Shown: positions 27,661 to 37,254 of the stretch, one piece after another
Numbering within the stretch: position 1 is the stretch's first letter
Layout: each line of letters opens with the position of its first letter
From: Rosenbergiella epipactidis
Lineage (GTDB): Bacteria > Pseudomonadota > Gammaproteobacteria > Enterobacterales > Enterobacteriaceae
Assembly: GCF_018494055.1 (NCBI RefSeq)
Contig: NZ_JABBFQ010000001.1
Coordinates: 248,001 to 312,000, forward strand
Length of the DNA stretch: 64,000 nt
Direction: 5' to 3'
Position numbers and translations under genes: made by a program
Notes under the pieces: generated by a model
The model's input: only the letters and a program-made list of their open reading frames with translations
Told to the model about the DNA's origin: nothing
Database searches by the model: none

Positions 27661-30428
27661 GTGATAGGCGACATAACGCGTCCGTCATCACGCCAGTAAT
27701 ATTCTTGGCTGTCGCCACGCAAAGATAAGGTATTCAACTCTACCTTTATCCAATGCGGATCGATGCTTTGCCGTTGACTGTCGACAACGCTAATCACTTT
27801 CGGTAGGGCGAGTAATTCGCCCTCTGTATCGAAGGCCCACTCCAGTTCGATGGTCACGCCCAATACTAGCTGCTTGATTTTTTGACGATTAGGGATCAGC
27901 GCAAAAAGTGGCGAAGCGATCACCGCATCATCCTCTTTACAACGGTAACCAATAGAGGTTGATTGGGTGATAGTCAGCAAGGTGCGTTGCACAGCCTGAC
28001 AAGTAGAACCCAATAATACCTTATGCAGTTGTCCCTCTTGCGTTAGCGGCCCATACCAACGTGGAACGGGCACATTGCTGATATTGCCTGGGAGAATAGA
28101 CCGATCAGCGGTAATGTGTTGGGTTATCAATGCGTAGAGTAGGCCGCCTAGACTCGTCGCATGCTTACCGTTTGCTAATTTTCCTGTCGTACAGAATGGT
28201 AACGCTGCATCGGTCGGTAACTCTGTTAGCAAGCAGCAATGAACCGGTAGTTGGCGAAATCTTTGCTGAAACAGCGCTAGCTCCATCACTTGACCACTCA
28301 ACAAGACCACATCACAACGTTCTCTAGTGACAGTGTCACTTATGAGTTGCAGAAGTTGGCCCAAGCGACATTGAGGGCCACTTAAGAAATCGACAAATTC
28401 ACCAAATGAAAACTGAAAAGATAATGTTCGTAATTCAATTGAATAACAGGCAATTTTCTCTTTGAGGTTGTTCTCGATGTAAGTCAATACGTCGGCGTCG
28501 AGTAGTTGACTGATACGGCAGAAATACGCGGTTTCCTGCAGACGATAGCGCTGTAAAATATCGTCGATGACGGGTAACAATAAATGCCTGACGACATACT
28601 GACGCCATACCGTATCGCCCTCACAACTCTTCTCACGACTCAATAAACGTTCAAGAATGGTTCCTACCGAGGTAAGCCCTTGTTGACGAAGGTGATCGCC
28701 AAGTTGCGGCAAGAGAAAATGAGTAATGATATCTTCGAGCAAACTGTCACCCGCTAGGGTGAAGCCCTCTCTGCGTAGTAATTGCGGACTAAAGGCCGGT
28801 GCAGCAGCATTTTCGGGTGAGATAAGCGGATATTCCGTCACGGCGACATCGGTTGTGCCGCCACCAACATCGATTAATGCAATACGTAAATGCGCAGTAT
28901 GCGGTGAGCGCTGGTAGCGCTGCTGTAACGCCTCCACCGATTGGGTGCGCAATTGCTGCCAAAGCCAAAATATTTGCCCACAACAGGCTTCGTCCCAAGG
29001 AAAGCGTATTTCAATCTCAGGGCTGCTCACCGGAAAAAATGTAGGCTGTAACCTTTTGATCAGCGTTATCGCTCTTTCGGCTAGAAGTCGAAAACGTTGG
29101 CGTTCCAGCGCGGTAAAGTTAACTGGGAGGGTGAAGGTCAGCCTAGTAATGACGCGTGGAATATCGTGGTTAGCGTATCGTTGACGATAATGTAGGCTAT
29201 TAATTTGTATCGCGATCTGATTGACCAATTCGATAATCAGAAAAGTAAAAAGCGTGGAGCGCGAAAACTGTGGCACAAATACCGGGAATTTATCAATATC
29301 TGCTAATTCATCAAGTAAACTTCCTTGATCATTTAATAATAAGCTCAGGGGGTGATCGATGGATGAGTACTGCGCCTGATCGGTCCGACACGCGTTGAAC
29401 CACACGACATTTGAAGGGTGATCATCCCAAATATAGCGACGCGGGCAGGTTATCCCTTGAGGTTGTAGATCATGATGGGAGTGTGCATTGAGGCGCTGAG
29501 CTTCAGGGCCGATACGTACCAAAGACCCCCATTGAAAAGCATCCAGTCGACCACTGGCTGAAGAGTGTCCAGCCTGACCAAAAGGCGCTGGTGAGAAGTT
29601 GAGTTCGCTGCTAAACAAGGTATATCCCTGTCGGGTCGGACAACTCAGGTCCCGCAACTGTAATTCACTACAGAGACTTAGTGGGTTCGCGCAGTGGGCA
29701 TCCACTTCATATAACACACCACAACTATTGCTATTGCCCAAGTCGATGATTGCCTCCACCGCAATAGACTCGCTGTCCGAGGCAACCTCGCGTAATAAAA
29801 GGGGCCGGGGCTTAATGCGATGCACCAGGATCTTTAGCAGGTTGATATAGTGAGCTTGCCAGATATAGGACGGGGTAGGGTTTGCGGCAGGAAAAATAGC
29901 GGTCATCCAAGCACTGACCCAATGTTGCTGAAAAAAAGCTTGCCATACCTTGGGATGACGCGGCAAGGCAAAGAGCTGTCCCTGATCCACTTCGAACTGA
30001 CTGGGCTGTAAGCCATCATCCTCGTGACTCACTTTTGTGTCGAAGGCGAGCGTAACGTCCCAACCCTGTTCGGCTTGCGGATGGGGCGACACATATACCC
30101 GGGCCCAATTTATTGGCCGTGCTGCGCAGGTTTCGCCTTGCAGGGTGAAATAGGGGATCGGCAGCCACTGGTGTTGGAGAGCGGTTAGCGACGCTGAAAG
30201 TGAAAAGACGTACTCGGGACGAACCCATTCGACCGCAGCGCCGTCATATTCACTATACTGGTACTGACCTCTTGCATCAGGAGTTACCTCGCACATCGGC
30301 CCCTGAACACTTGCGCGTATAAATGCCGTCTCAGTCGCTACCGGATCGTTCATGACAATATGATGATCAATAAACTGTATCCCTGAATCTACAAACAGTA
30401 TCTGAGGCTGTTGGCCTAAATGGGTCAT
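27657..30428 (-). CDS. srfB: SrfB family protein (actin/Hsp70-like ATPase fold)
   Basis: 923-residue SrfB family protein; Salmonella SrfB is somewhat longer. Two nucleotide-binding signatures of the actin/Hsp70 type are visible: VEAIIDLGNSNSCGVLYE near residues 225-242 and IALIDVGGGTTDVAVTEYP near residues 535-555. The family-typical CPRRYIWDDHPSNVVWF lies between them. The function of srfABC is unsettled; in Salmonella it was found as SsrB-regulated genes, and the operon is widespread in enterobacteria. srfA overlaps by 4 bp upstream. The third operon member, srfC, is absent: the 3' end meets barstar immediately. Confidence 0.8.
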   Translation of the reverse strand: MTHLGQQPQILFVDSGIQFIDHHIVMNDPVATETAFIRASVQGPMCEVTPDARGQYQYSEYDGAAVEWVRPEYVFSLSASLTALQHQWLPIPYFTLQGETCAARPINWARVYVSPHPQAEQGWDVTLAFDTKVSHEDDGLQPSQFEVDQGQLFALPRHPKVWQAFFQQHWVSAWMTAIFPAANPTPSYIWQAHYINLLKILVHRIKPRPLLLREVASDSESIAVEAIIDLGNSNSCGVLYEVDAHCANPLSLCSELQLRDLSCPTRQGYTLFSSELNFSPAPFGQAGHSSASGRLDAFQWGSLVRIGPEAQRLNAHSHHDLQPQGITCPRRYIWDDHPSNVVWFNACRTDQAQYSSIDHPLSLLLNDQGSLLDELADIDKFPVFVPQFSRSTLFTFLIIELVNQIAIQINSLHYRQRYANHDIPRVITRLTFTLPVNFTALERQRFRLLAERAITLIKRLQPTFFPVSSPEIEIRFPWDEACCGQIFWLWQQLRTQSVEALQQRYQRSPHTAHLRIALIDVGGGTTDVAVTEYPLISPENAAAPAFSPQLLRREGFTLAGDSLLEDIITHFLLPQLGDHLRQQGLTSVGTILERLLSREKSCEGDTVWRQYVVRHLLLPVIDDILQRYRLQETAYFCRISQLLDADVLTYIENNLKEKIACYSIELRTLSFQFSFGEFVDFLSGPQCRLGQLLQLISDTVTRERCDVVLLSGQVMELALFQQRFRQLPVHCCLLTELPTDAALPFCTTGKLANGKHATSLGGLLYALITQHITADRSILPGNISNVPVPRWYGPLTQEGQLHKVLLGSTCQAVQRTLLTITQSTSIGYRCKEDDAVIASPLFALIPNRQKIKQLVLGVTIELEWAFDTEGELLALPKVISVVDSQRQSIDPHWIKVELNTLSLRGDSQEYYWRDDGRVMSPIT

Positions 30429-31582
30429 AGGGTTCTCTCGCTATAAAGCTTAACGGGCAGCAGGGTGGACGGATTTTGCTGCCAGCGACATTGGGTATTC
30501 GGTGCGCTTTTTTCACAAACAAGGGTGATAATCGGGAGCGTCATCCCCTCGTCACAACGTGCTTTCGCTGTCTTTATGACCAACTTGCCGCTGGAGGTAA
30601 AGGCCGATTGGCTGGTCGTCATACACCTTTGCTGGCCAAAAGTAATACGTGTGCTCGCCTTGCCGTGGCTGAAGTCAAACGTCACGGCGGCGGTCGTGTT
30701 GGCTAGTCTAATGTTGGCCAGCCAAGTCCCGTTTAGAAAATCGACATTTCCTTGGTAACGCGAACGTGCCGGGATCATAAGCGGTACGCGGCTTTTTTTT
30801 ACCCTAATGGGTCTGATCTCAGGGAGAGGCAGCGTCAGTTCTGCGGGTTGAAGCGGCAAGGCTTGACTTGCCGCCATTATGTCCTGCACAGACTGCTGAA
30901 TCTCATCTACCGTCGAAATGATATCTGGAAGCGTCGCAAGCGTTGGCTTTGTGCTCGGTCGTAGGAAGGTTATCGCTCCTGCGATAGAAAGGGTAATAAC
31001 CGCCACGGTAAGGGCGTAGCGGTAGGGTCCGCTAGACCGTTTCGATGGTGAGCTTTCCGTAGGTGTGTCATCCGCTGCAGACTCGTCCCCAAGACGTTGC
31101 TGTAAATGGTGTTGAAGAGAAGGGATATCGACGGCAGTCCGCCCCTGATCATAATAGCCCCACTGCGCTAACAGCGGTTGTTGATCCGCCAAAAAAATGG
31201 CCTCTGTGGAGGGGATTACGGTTAAGTTTTGCAGTATTTGGTCGATAATCGTCAGAGAGCGGGTACGCTGACCGGCGAGTTGCTGACGCAGCATAGTAAT
31301 CGTATCAATTCTTTCCATCAGCTGCGCTAGGCAGTCAACTTGCTGCGATAAGGTGGCCTGGCACCAAGGCGTGATGACTTGGCTTGACCTGTGAGGAAAC
31401 CACTGTAACGCGATGCCTTGATCACTTAATACCGGTTGCGCCAGCATCCGCCTTACCGCGTCGAGGCCGTGCTGCGATAACAGCTGGAATATTTGCGGTG
31501 CATAGCGACCAAGGGGGATCCCCTCTACCTTGACCGCTATATAATCGTGTCCCTTGTCGAGGGGTAAGCCTGCCTGTGCCAT
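30425..31582 (-). CDS. srfA: SrfA family protein
   Basis: 385 residues. A cytoplasmic N-terminal region contains AIFLADQQPLLAQWGYYDQG (about residues 145-165), then an acidic-serine linker, one transmembrane helix (about residues 190-210, YALTVAVITLSIAGAITFL) and a periplasmic C-terminal domain with FLNGTWLANIRLAN and three or more cysteines. This layout and the link to srfB fit the SrfA family, although similarity outside those segments is hard to judge by eye. It overlaps srfB by 4 bp (ATGA) and diverges from the AbrB-like gene across 163 bp. Confidence 0.7.
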   Translation of the reverse strand: MAQAGLPLDKGHDYIAVKVEGIPLGRYAPQIFQLLSQHGLDAVRRMLAQPVLSDQGIALQWFPHRSSQVITPWCQATLSQQVDCLAQLMERIDTITMLRQQLAGQRTRSLTIIDQILQNLTVIPSTEAIFLADQQPLLAQWGYYDQGRTAVDIPSLQHHLQQRLGDESAADDTPTESSPSKRSSGPYRYALTVAVITLSIAGAITFLRPSTKPTLATLPDIISTVDEIQQSVQDIMAASQALPLQPAELTLPLPEIRPIRVKKSRVPLMIPARSRYQGNVDFLNGTWLANIRLANTTAAVTFDFSHGKASTRITFGQQRCMTTSQSAFTSSGKLVIKTAKARCDEGMTLPIITLVCEKSAPNTQCRWQQNPSTLLPVKLYSERTL

Positions 31583-31745
31583 CAGCCATCCAGTCTATTC
31601 ATTCTGCGTGATTAATAACTTATGATACGGAGGCGGGTCTCACCTTATGCTGCGAATAGATTACGTTTAGTCTGTCTAACTAGGCTATTATTACTATTAT
31701 TAGCCGTATAGTTATTCCACCGCTAACGATTGACAGGGAGGGCGT

Positions 31746-32792
31746 GTGTTACATTCACCGCGTGTAGTACGTTGGCTTGTATTAATTGTTCTCAGTCTAG
31801 TCGCTGTGTCCTTACTAGAATTGATCCATCTTCCGGCGGCCTTACTCCTGGGACCGATGTTTATCGCAATACTCTTTGCGGTGACCAAACAAATGGTCTC
31901 ATTGAATCGCACACTCTTTCGTGCAGCACAGGCGGTAGTAGGGGCGATGATTGCGCGTGCCATGCCAATCGAAGTGTTTAAAGAGATGCAGCACACCTGG
32001 CCGATTTTTATCATGACAGTATTTTCGGTGATTGCGGTTAGCACTTTATTAGGTGCAGTGCTAGCGAAATGTAAAGTGCTACCCGGGACAACTGCCCTGT
32101 GGGGATCCTCCCCTGGCGGGGCGACGGCCATGACCCTGATGGCCGGAAATTTTGGTGCCGACGTCCGGTTAGTCGCCTTTATGCAATATTTGCGTGTACT
32201 ATTGGTGACGCTACTCGCTACCGTTGTTAGTCACTATCTGGCTCCTGAAAGCGCTGCCACCTCGGCGATTACGCAACTCGAACAGCCTGTTGCTTGGGGC
32301 GCTTTTTTCATTACCTTAGCTATTATCCTCTTCGCCTTAATCCTCGCCAAATTCATCAAGCTCCCCGCGGCTCCTTTATTACTGAGCATGATCATCAGTA
32401 ATCTCGCAATGAATGTCGGTGGCCTGCAGATTGAGTTACCGTTGCCTTTACTCGCCACTGCTTATGCCATGATTGGCTGGAGCATAGGTGCACGCTTTAC
32501 CAAAGATATTCTGCGCTATGCTTTTCATGCATTACCCGCCATTCTATTCTCGGTCATTTTGTTGATGGCTATTTGCTGCGGGTTTGCGTGGATGTTAGTC
32601 GAATATGCGGGTATCGATCCGTTAAGTGCCTATTTAGCAACTAGCCCGGGGGGCGCCGATTCTGTGGCCATTATTGCGTCATCCGTGTCAGTGAATCAGC
32701 CATTTGTTATGTCGATGCAGACAGGGCGTTTTATTGCAGTGCTCTGTTTAGGGCCAGCCTTATCTCGTTTGATTGCGCGGTGGCTACATTAA
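31746..32792 (+). CDS. AbrB-family (PF05145) membrane protein
   Basis: 348-residue polytopic membrane protein, the same length as E. coli AbrB (YbgN). It has the internal duplication typical of the family: HLPAALLLGPMFIAILF with ALWGSSPGGATAMTLMA in the first half, and KLPAAPLLLSMIISNLA with AYLATSPGGADSVAIIA in the second. ADVRLVAFMQYLRVLLV is also conserved. The molecular function is unclear; transport is likely from topology. The GTG at 31746 is taken as start because AGGGAGG ends 5 bp upstream. It may be a paralogue rather than the E. coli orthologue, so no symbol is given. Confidence 0.85.
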   Translation: MLHSPRVVRWLVLIVLSLVAVSLLELIHLPAALLLGPMFIAILFAVTKQMVSLNRTLFRAAQAVVGAMIARAMPIEVFKEMQHTWPIFIMTVFSVIAVSTLLGAVLAKCKVLPGTTALWGSSPGGATAMTLMAGNFGADVRLVAFMQYLRVLLVTLLATVVSHYLAPESAATSAITQLEQPVAWGAFFITLAIILFALILAKFIKLPAAPLLLSMIISNLAMNVGGLQIELPLPLLATAYAMIGWSIGARFTKDILRYAFHALPAILFSVILLMAICCGFAWMLVEYAGIDPLSAYLATSPGGADSVAIIASSVSVNQPFVMSMQTGRFIAVLCLGPALSRLIARWLH

Positions 32793-33177
32793 TTCACCGC
32801 GCGAGGTAATTCAAACGAGATGGGGAGGATGAACCGACGGCAAGCGACTATATATTCTTGTGAGTCATAATGATCGCTATCTCTCAGCAGGAACTCGCTT
32901 CAACGAACTCAGGTCGGCCATCACATGCGGTGGCTGACGAAGGAATATTCGGCGACTAATACTCTGATGAGTTTCACTCTAAGATTTTTTCGCGACCTAC
33001 CGTATTCACACATTTTCAAGATATCTAGATAATCACCGTCCTATTGCACTTCCGATAACCGGTAATGCAATATTTCAAAGCGATCAGTTGTACTACAAAA
33101 TATGTTTCAGCCTTGCTCAACGCCCACAAATCGATTGTTCTGCACTACACTGTGTTTACTCACGAGAGGAAGCCAAA
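32793..33177. other. 385-bp intergenic region with an operator-like palindrome
   Basis: No gene is visible between the AbrB-like gene and the dehydrogenase. The only structure found is an imperfect inverted repeat, TATTGCACTTCCG (33042-33054) with CGGTAATGCAATA (33060-33072), 11 of 13 positions paired around a 5-bp centre. It lies about 105 bp before the start codon at 33178 and may be an operator. The rest shows no stem or coding pattern that I can support. Confidence 0.5.
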
Positions 33178-34047
33178 ATGCCAACGAAGATTACTACTGT
33201 TTCAGTACTTGGGTTAGGGGCAATGGGTCACGCTTTTGCCAGTAACTTACTAAAAAATAATTTTACGTTAAGGGTATGGAACCGTAGCGCAGAAAAAGGG
33301 AAAGACTTAGTTGAACAGGGCGCGACCCTAGCCTCTAGCCCGGCTCAAGCGGTTGAGGGAAGTGAAGTGGTGCTGGTCATGCTCGCGAATGCTGAGATCA
33401 CCTTAGATGTTATGCATCACGTCATCGACGCCTTAGCAGACCAAGCCATCGTCGTTCAAATGGGAACGATAGGCGTCGATGCTACGCAGCAACTCCATAC
33501 CTTTTTGAAAGAGAAACGTCCTGATATCGGTTTTATCGATGCCCCGGTTTCAGGAACGAAAAAACCCGCAGAAATGGCACAGATCTCGATACTTGCTAGC
33601 GGCGATCGCACGCTGCAATCAACGATCGAACCCGTGTTTACCGCCATCAGCAAAGGCACTCACTGGTTAGGTGATGCCGGAGCAGGCAGCGCCATGAAAC
33701 TCGTGGTCAACAGTTGGTTAATCGGTCTGGTACAGAGTTTGGCGGAAAGCCACTGCTTAGCGAAGCAACTGGGTTTTAGTCCCGAAACGCTCTGGTCAGT
33801 CTTAGAAGGGGGACCGCTCGCTGCCCCTTATGCGAAAACGAAATTAGAGATGATTGATGAAGGTACTTATGCGCCACAGATGCAGCTAAAGTGGGCGTTA
33901 AAAGATGCAACGCTCGCCGCAGAAGCTGGCGGGGCTGAACAGATGCCAAATCTACATTCGATCACATCACTGTGGCAGTCTGCAGTAGACGCCGGATTGG
34001 GGGAAAAAGATCTCTCGGTGATCGCACAGTATCTCGAAAAACAGTAA
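33178..34047 (+). CDS. NAD(P)-dependent beta-hydroxyacid dehydrogenase (3-hydroxyisobutyrate dehydrogenase family)
   Basis: 289-residue oxidoreductase. An N-terminal Rossmann fold is marked by SVLGLGAMGHAFASNLLKN. The substrate loop reads DAPVSGTKKPAEMAQISILA, and the catalytic-lysine helix contains GAGSAMKLVVNSWLIG, as in 3-hydroxyisobutyrate and tartronate-semialdehyde reductases. The exact substrate is unknown. I chose the ATG at 33178 rather than the frame opening at 33088 because GAGAGGA lies just upstream and the Rossmann motif then starts at the usual place. It is followed by a hairpin and the convergent dld. Confidence 0.88.
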   Translation: MPTKITTVSVLGLGAMGHAFASNLLKNNFTLRVWNRSAEKGKDLVEQGATLASSPAQAVEGSEVVLVMLANAEITLDVMHHVIDALADQAIVVQMGTIGVDATQQLHTFLKEKRPDIGFIDAPVSGTKKPAEMAQISILASGDRTLQSTIEPVFTAISKGTHWLGDAGAGSAMKLVVNSWLIGLVQSLAESHCLAKQLGFSPETLWSVLEGGPLAAPYAKTKLEMIDEGTYAPQMQLKWALKDATLAAEAGGAEQMPNLHSITSLWQSAVDAGLGEKDLSVIAQYLEKQ

Positions 34048-34053
34048 GCTAAT

Positions 34054-34083
34054 CGGCGTTCTTCCACAGGGAGAACGCCGTTT
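34054..34083 (+). terminator. Probable terminator of the dehydrogenase gene
   Basis: 9-bp stem CGGCGTTCT (34054-34062) / AGAACGCCG (34072-34080) followed by TTT only. It lies between the convergent ends of the dehydrogenase gene and dld; the short T run makes it a weak or non-classical terminator. Confidence 0.6.
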
Positions 34084-34087
34084 CCAA

Positions 34088-35785
34088 TTACTGCCAAAAC
34101 TTGCGACGACTCGTCTTACCTATACCCGGATTACAACTATTAGTGGGATCGAGTTCGCGCCAGTGTTGCTGATAATCTTCCTTAGCAGCATACAAATGCC
34201 CGACATTATGTTCAGCAGGATAGCGCGCGCCACGCTGTTCAATATAATCGATAACCTCTTGCTTAAACTGCTTACCATCAACCTCAGGTTTTAATATATA
34301 GTCCTGGTGGTTCACTAAACAGAAGAAGTGCCCGCAACACGAATCGGCTTGGATTTGGTCCTGAAGGTGAGCAGGAAGATCAAATAACCATTGCTCGTCG
34401 TTACGGCGAAATGCCGCATCAAAGGCTATCAGCCGCTCATTCGGGTCGATACCCAAATAATCACAATACGAAATCGCAGCCCCACCGACCGCAAAGCGGA
34501 TTAAAAACGCATCTTGGGCCTCGTTTTTATCGCAGATAAAATAATCACCTTGCTGGTCGCTAAAAAAGGTATTCAGCAGGGCAGTCATTTGCGCGGCTTG
34601 TTCACTGTCCGCTTTTATCAGTAAATGATGCGGATAGCGACGGCGATAGTCTAAGATACGCTTGGCGACGAGCGGAGGGGTAATTTGATTGAAGCCTTGA
34701 ATCAAGCGATCGGTTAAATTCCTTGGTAGGCACTTGATATTTTTTACCCTGACGTCCCATTTTGCTTTTTTCGCCATCATACCGGGAATTGACTGAGGGC
34801 CGAGTTGGCGTATCGCTAAGATCATATGCTTGGCATAACGTAGCGTCATATCGAAGGCGTTAGCGTGGATATATTCCGCTTGGATCGGTAACTGATCCAG
34901 CTTCGTTAATAGATAGCGTCGTAGCGCTATCAGGACTTTTTCATCATTAGTCCCGATATAATAGGTCTCTGTTCCTTTACTGGCAGGAAAGGTGGCAAGC
35001 CTTGCCGCAAAAACGATAATCTTTCCGGCACACCCTGCGCTGTCATGTAAATAATGCGGGTCGCCATTAAAACGCGCGGGGGTGGCAGAGTCGGTATCAC
35101 GCAGTTTTTCAGCGTAATCATCGGCCCATATCTTGCCTTGCCACGTATCGATATCCCCAGTGGTGAACTGCTTGGCCTCAAGATTCTGTAAGATTTCTTC
35201 AGGTGTTTCCCCTAATTCGATCCCTAGATGGTTAACGAGGGAAATTTCACCTTGCTCGCTAATCTGCGCGTAAAGCGATTTTTCAGTGAAGGCTGGCCCC
35301 CGCCGAATGAGTGACCCACCTGAGTTATTACATAAGCCGCCGATAACCGAGGCACCGATACAGGACGAACCAATCACCGAATGAGGCTCTCGCTGTAAGG
35401 GCCTAAGGATATCTTCTAATTCGGTAAGGGTAGAGCCAGGATAAGCGATGACCTGTTGGCCATTATCGATAACCTGAATCCCTTTTAAGCGGCGAGTACT
35501 GATGATAATGATGGGACGATCGTAATCGTTACCATCCGGCGTCGAGCCGCCAGTGATCCCGGTATTAGAGGCTTGCATCAAAATAATAACCTCTGCGGCA
35601 ACGCAGTGTTGCAATACCTGCCAGAGTGCAGACAAGGATTCGGGGATTATTACGGCGAGTGCCTCGCCTTGGCCGACACGAAACCCAGTAGTGTAAAAGG
35701 ATTTATCATCTTGAGAGGTTAAGACTTGCTTGTTACCGACTATGCCCGATAACGTGTTGAGCAATGCTGAAGCTTGTTGTTCCAT
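34088..35785 (-). CDS. dld: Quinone-linked D-lactate dehydrogenase Dld
   Basis: 565-residue peripheral membrane FAD enzyme (E. coli 571). It oxidises D-lactate to pyruvate and feeds electrons to quinones. The FAD-binding domain shows EPHSVIGSSCIGASVIGGLC, then NNSGGSLIRRGPAFTE; the C-terminal active-site region shows YPAEHNVGHLYAAKEDYQ and DPTNSCNPGIGKTSRRK. The frame is open to a TTG at 35818, but the ATG at 35785 has an AGGCGGA sequence just upstream and gives a more typical N-terminus. Downstream it converges on the dehydrogenase gene; upstream a 12-bp stem separates it from the nitroreductase. Confidence 0.95.
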   Translation of the reverse strand: MEQQASALLNTLSGIVGNKQVLTSQDDKSFYTTGFRVGQGEALAVIIPESLSALWQVLQHCVAAEVIILMQASNTGITGGSTPDGNDYDRPIIIISTRRLKGIQVIDNGQQVIAYPGSTLTELEDILRPLQREPHSVIGSSCIGASVIGGLCNNSGGSLIRRGPAFTEKSLYAQISEQGEISLVNHLGIELGETPEEILQNLEAKQFTTGDIDTWQGKIWADDYAEKLRDTDSATPARFNGDPHYLHDSAGCAGKIIVFAARLATFPASKGTETYYIGTNDEKVLIALRRYLLTKLDQLPIQAEYIHANAFDMTLRYAKHMILAIRQLGPQSIPGMMAKKAKWDVRVKNIKCLPRNLTDRLIQGFNQITPPLVAKRILDYRRRYPHHLLIKADSEQAAQMTALLNTFFSDQQGDYFICDKNEAQDAFLIRFAVGGAAISYCDYLGIDPNERLIAFDAAFRRNDEQWLFDLPAHLQDQIQADSCCGHFFCLVNHQDYILKPEVDGKQFKQEVIDYIEQRGARYPAEHNVGHLYAAKEDYQQHWRELDPTNSCNPGIGKTSRRKFWQ

Positions 35786-35865
35786 ATCCGCCTGGTCCTT
35801 GCTGCTAAGTGATAGCAAAACAATATACCTAAAAGCTTTGAGGGGAAAGGGGGCGGGAAATCAAC

Positions 35866-35895
35866 AATTCGGTAATCTTTAGCGATTACCGAATT
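35866..35895. terminator. Long perfect stem between the nitroreductase gene and dld
   Basis: AATTCGGTAATC (35866-35877) and GATTACCGAATT (35884-35895) pair perfectly over 12 bp with a 6-bp loop, starting 6 bp past the nitroreductase stop and about 80 bp upstream of dld. No T run follows on either strand. It could be a non-classical terminator, an mRNA 3'-end stabiliser, or an operator for dld. Confidence 0.6.
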
Positions 35896-35900
35896 AAGGG

Positions 35901-36545
35901 TTATAACTTAGTGATAATTTTATCGAGTGGGAAGCGCGACTTAGGCAGCTGTGCATTGAAATCAGCATCGCTGTTATAGCCAACCGTTGCCATCACTACA
36001 CTGTGCAAACCTTGAGCCTCTAATCCCAGAATCTTATCCATCTCTTGGGTATCAAAGCCTTCGATTGGCGTAGCATGTAGCCCGAGCGCAGGGGCACCGA
36101 GTAGTAGGAAGCCTAAGGCAATATAGAGCTGACGTTCCATCCACTTGTGCTGAAACTCAGCGGAGTGGGCGACATTATTGATATAACCGCGGCGACCTGC
36201 ATCATTTTTCTGGCGAGCTTCCGCATCACGAAAACGGCCGTCTTGCGCTTCTTGCGCCACTAATTCGTCCAAGTGTTGCTCACTGATACCATTGATACTG
36301 GAGAAAACGATAGCCAGAGGGGCTTGTGCCACTTTGGTTTTATTCAAATCGAAGATAGCGGGCGCAATTTTTTCGCGGCCAGCCTCAGTGGTGATCACAT
36401 GGAAATGCCAACCTTGCAAATTAAGTGTAGAAGGGCTGTTCTGTAACAACGATAGGACATCTGCGATCTGCTGTTCAGTCAGTGGACGTGAGGCATCGTA
36501 GGCCTTAGTGGTAAATCGGTTAGAAGCCAGTTCAGTAATGTTCAT
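35901..36545 (-). CDS. NfsB-like oxygen-insensitive nitroreductase
   Basis: 214-residue FMN-dependent NAD(P)H nitroreductase, similar to E. coli NfsB (217). The FMN-binding start reads ASNRFTTKAYDASRPLTEQQ, the dimer segment LQNSPSTLNLQGWHFHVITT, and the C-terminal pocket ALGLHATPIEGFDTQEMDKI with PKSRFPLDKII at the end. It probably reduces quinones or nitroaromatics in the cytosol; the natural substrate is unknown. A close family relative such as YdgI is an alternative, so no symbol is given. It stands alone between dld and the UPF0126 gene, all on the minus strand. Confidence 0.85.
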   Translation of the reverse strand: MNITELASNRFTTKAYDASRPLTEQQIADVLSLLQNSPSTLNLQGWHFHVITTEAGREKIAPAIFDLNKTKVAQAPLAIVFSSINGISEQHLDELVAQEAQDGRFRDAEARQKNDAGRRGYINNVAHSAEFQHKWMERQLYIALGFLLLGAPALGLHATPIEGFDTQEMDKILGLEAQGLHSVVMATVGYNSDADFNAQLPKSRFPLDKIITKL

Positions 36546-36630
36546 GTTATAAGGGACCTTGTGCGCGAATTTCTCAATACGGTAATGATTTCTATTGAGT
36601 AGAGCAATACATCAAGCACATAGGGTTAAC

Positions 36631-37254
36631 TCATTCATCGAGATACTTATTGGCGATGGTTTTTAGCGTGATGTTATAGCGCAGGGAAAGCATCCGTATC
36701 GCCGTGCAGCTACCAATTGCAAGCCAGATACTGTATTGCGGCGGAATAATACCCGATGAACCTAAAATCTGAATACCCGCACCAATCAGTGCCGCACTGG
36801 CATAAATCTCTTTTGTGAGGATCACAGGAGAACGGCCAGTAAGAATATCCCGCAGACATCCACCGCCCACGGCACTAATACAGCCCATTAGGATGGAAAA
36901 AAAGATCTCGTGGGTATGTACGTAAGCTTTGTTTGCACCAAAAGCGGCAAAAAAGCCAAGACCAAGGGCATCAAAGAAGAGGGCGGGTTTCTCGAAAGAG
37001 AACACAATCTTTTGAAAAAAGCTGATCAGCATAATCGCGATGATGACACAGACAAGGTACTCAACGTTGATCAACCCAGCAGGAGGGGTAGCACCTAAAC
37101 AGAGATCCCTAACACAACCACCTCCTACCGCCGTGACAAAAGCCAAGACGAAAACGCCAAACAGATCAAAGCGATGCCGAACGCCGACTGTCGCGCCACT
37201 TAATGCGAAAACAAAAGTACCAAATACATCAATAAAATGCAGAAGAACAGTCAT
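36631..37254 (-). CDS. UPF0126 / TRIC-type membrane protein (YicG-like)
   Basis: 207-residue membrane protein with about seven hydrophobic segments and two copies of the UPF0126 domain, each with a glycine-rich motif: FVTAVGGGCVRDLCLG near residue 43 and CISAVGGGCLRDILTG near residue 127. Bacterial members resemble trimeric intracellular cation channels. E. coli YicG (205 residues) is the nearest known relative in size. Which ion it conducts is unknown. Confidence 0.85.
   Translation of the reverse strand: MTVLLHFIDVFGTFVFALSGATVGVRHRFDLFGVFVLAFVTAVGGGCVRDLCLGATPPAGLINVEYLVCVIIAIMLISFFQKIVFSFEKPALFFDALGLGFFAAFGANKAYVHTHEIFFSILMGCISAVGGGCLRDILTGRSPVILTKEIYASAALIGAGIQILGSSGIIPPQYSIWLAIGSCTAIRMLSLRYNITLKTIANKYLDE

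Noticed and set aside
27657-31582. Reading srfA-srfB as part of a phage or secretion-system island
   Set aside because: No integrase, att site, tRNA or secretion gene is nearby, and base composition looks like the neighbours by eye.
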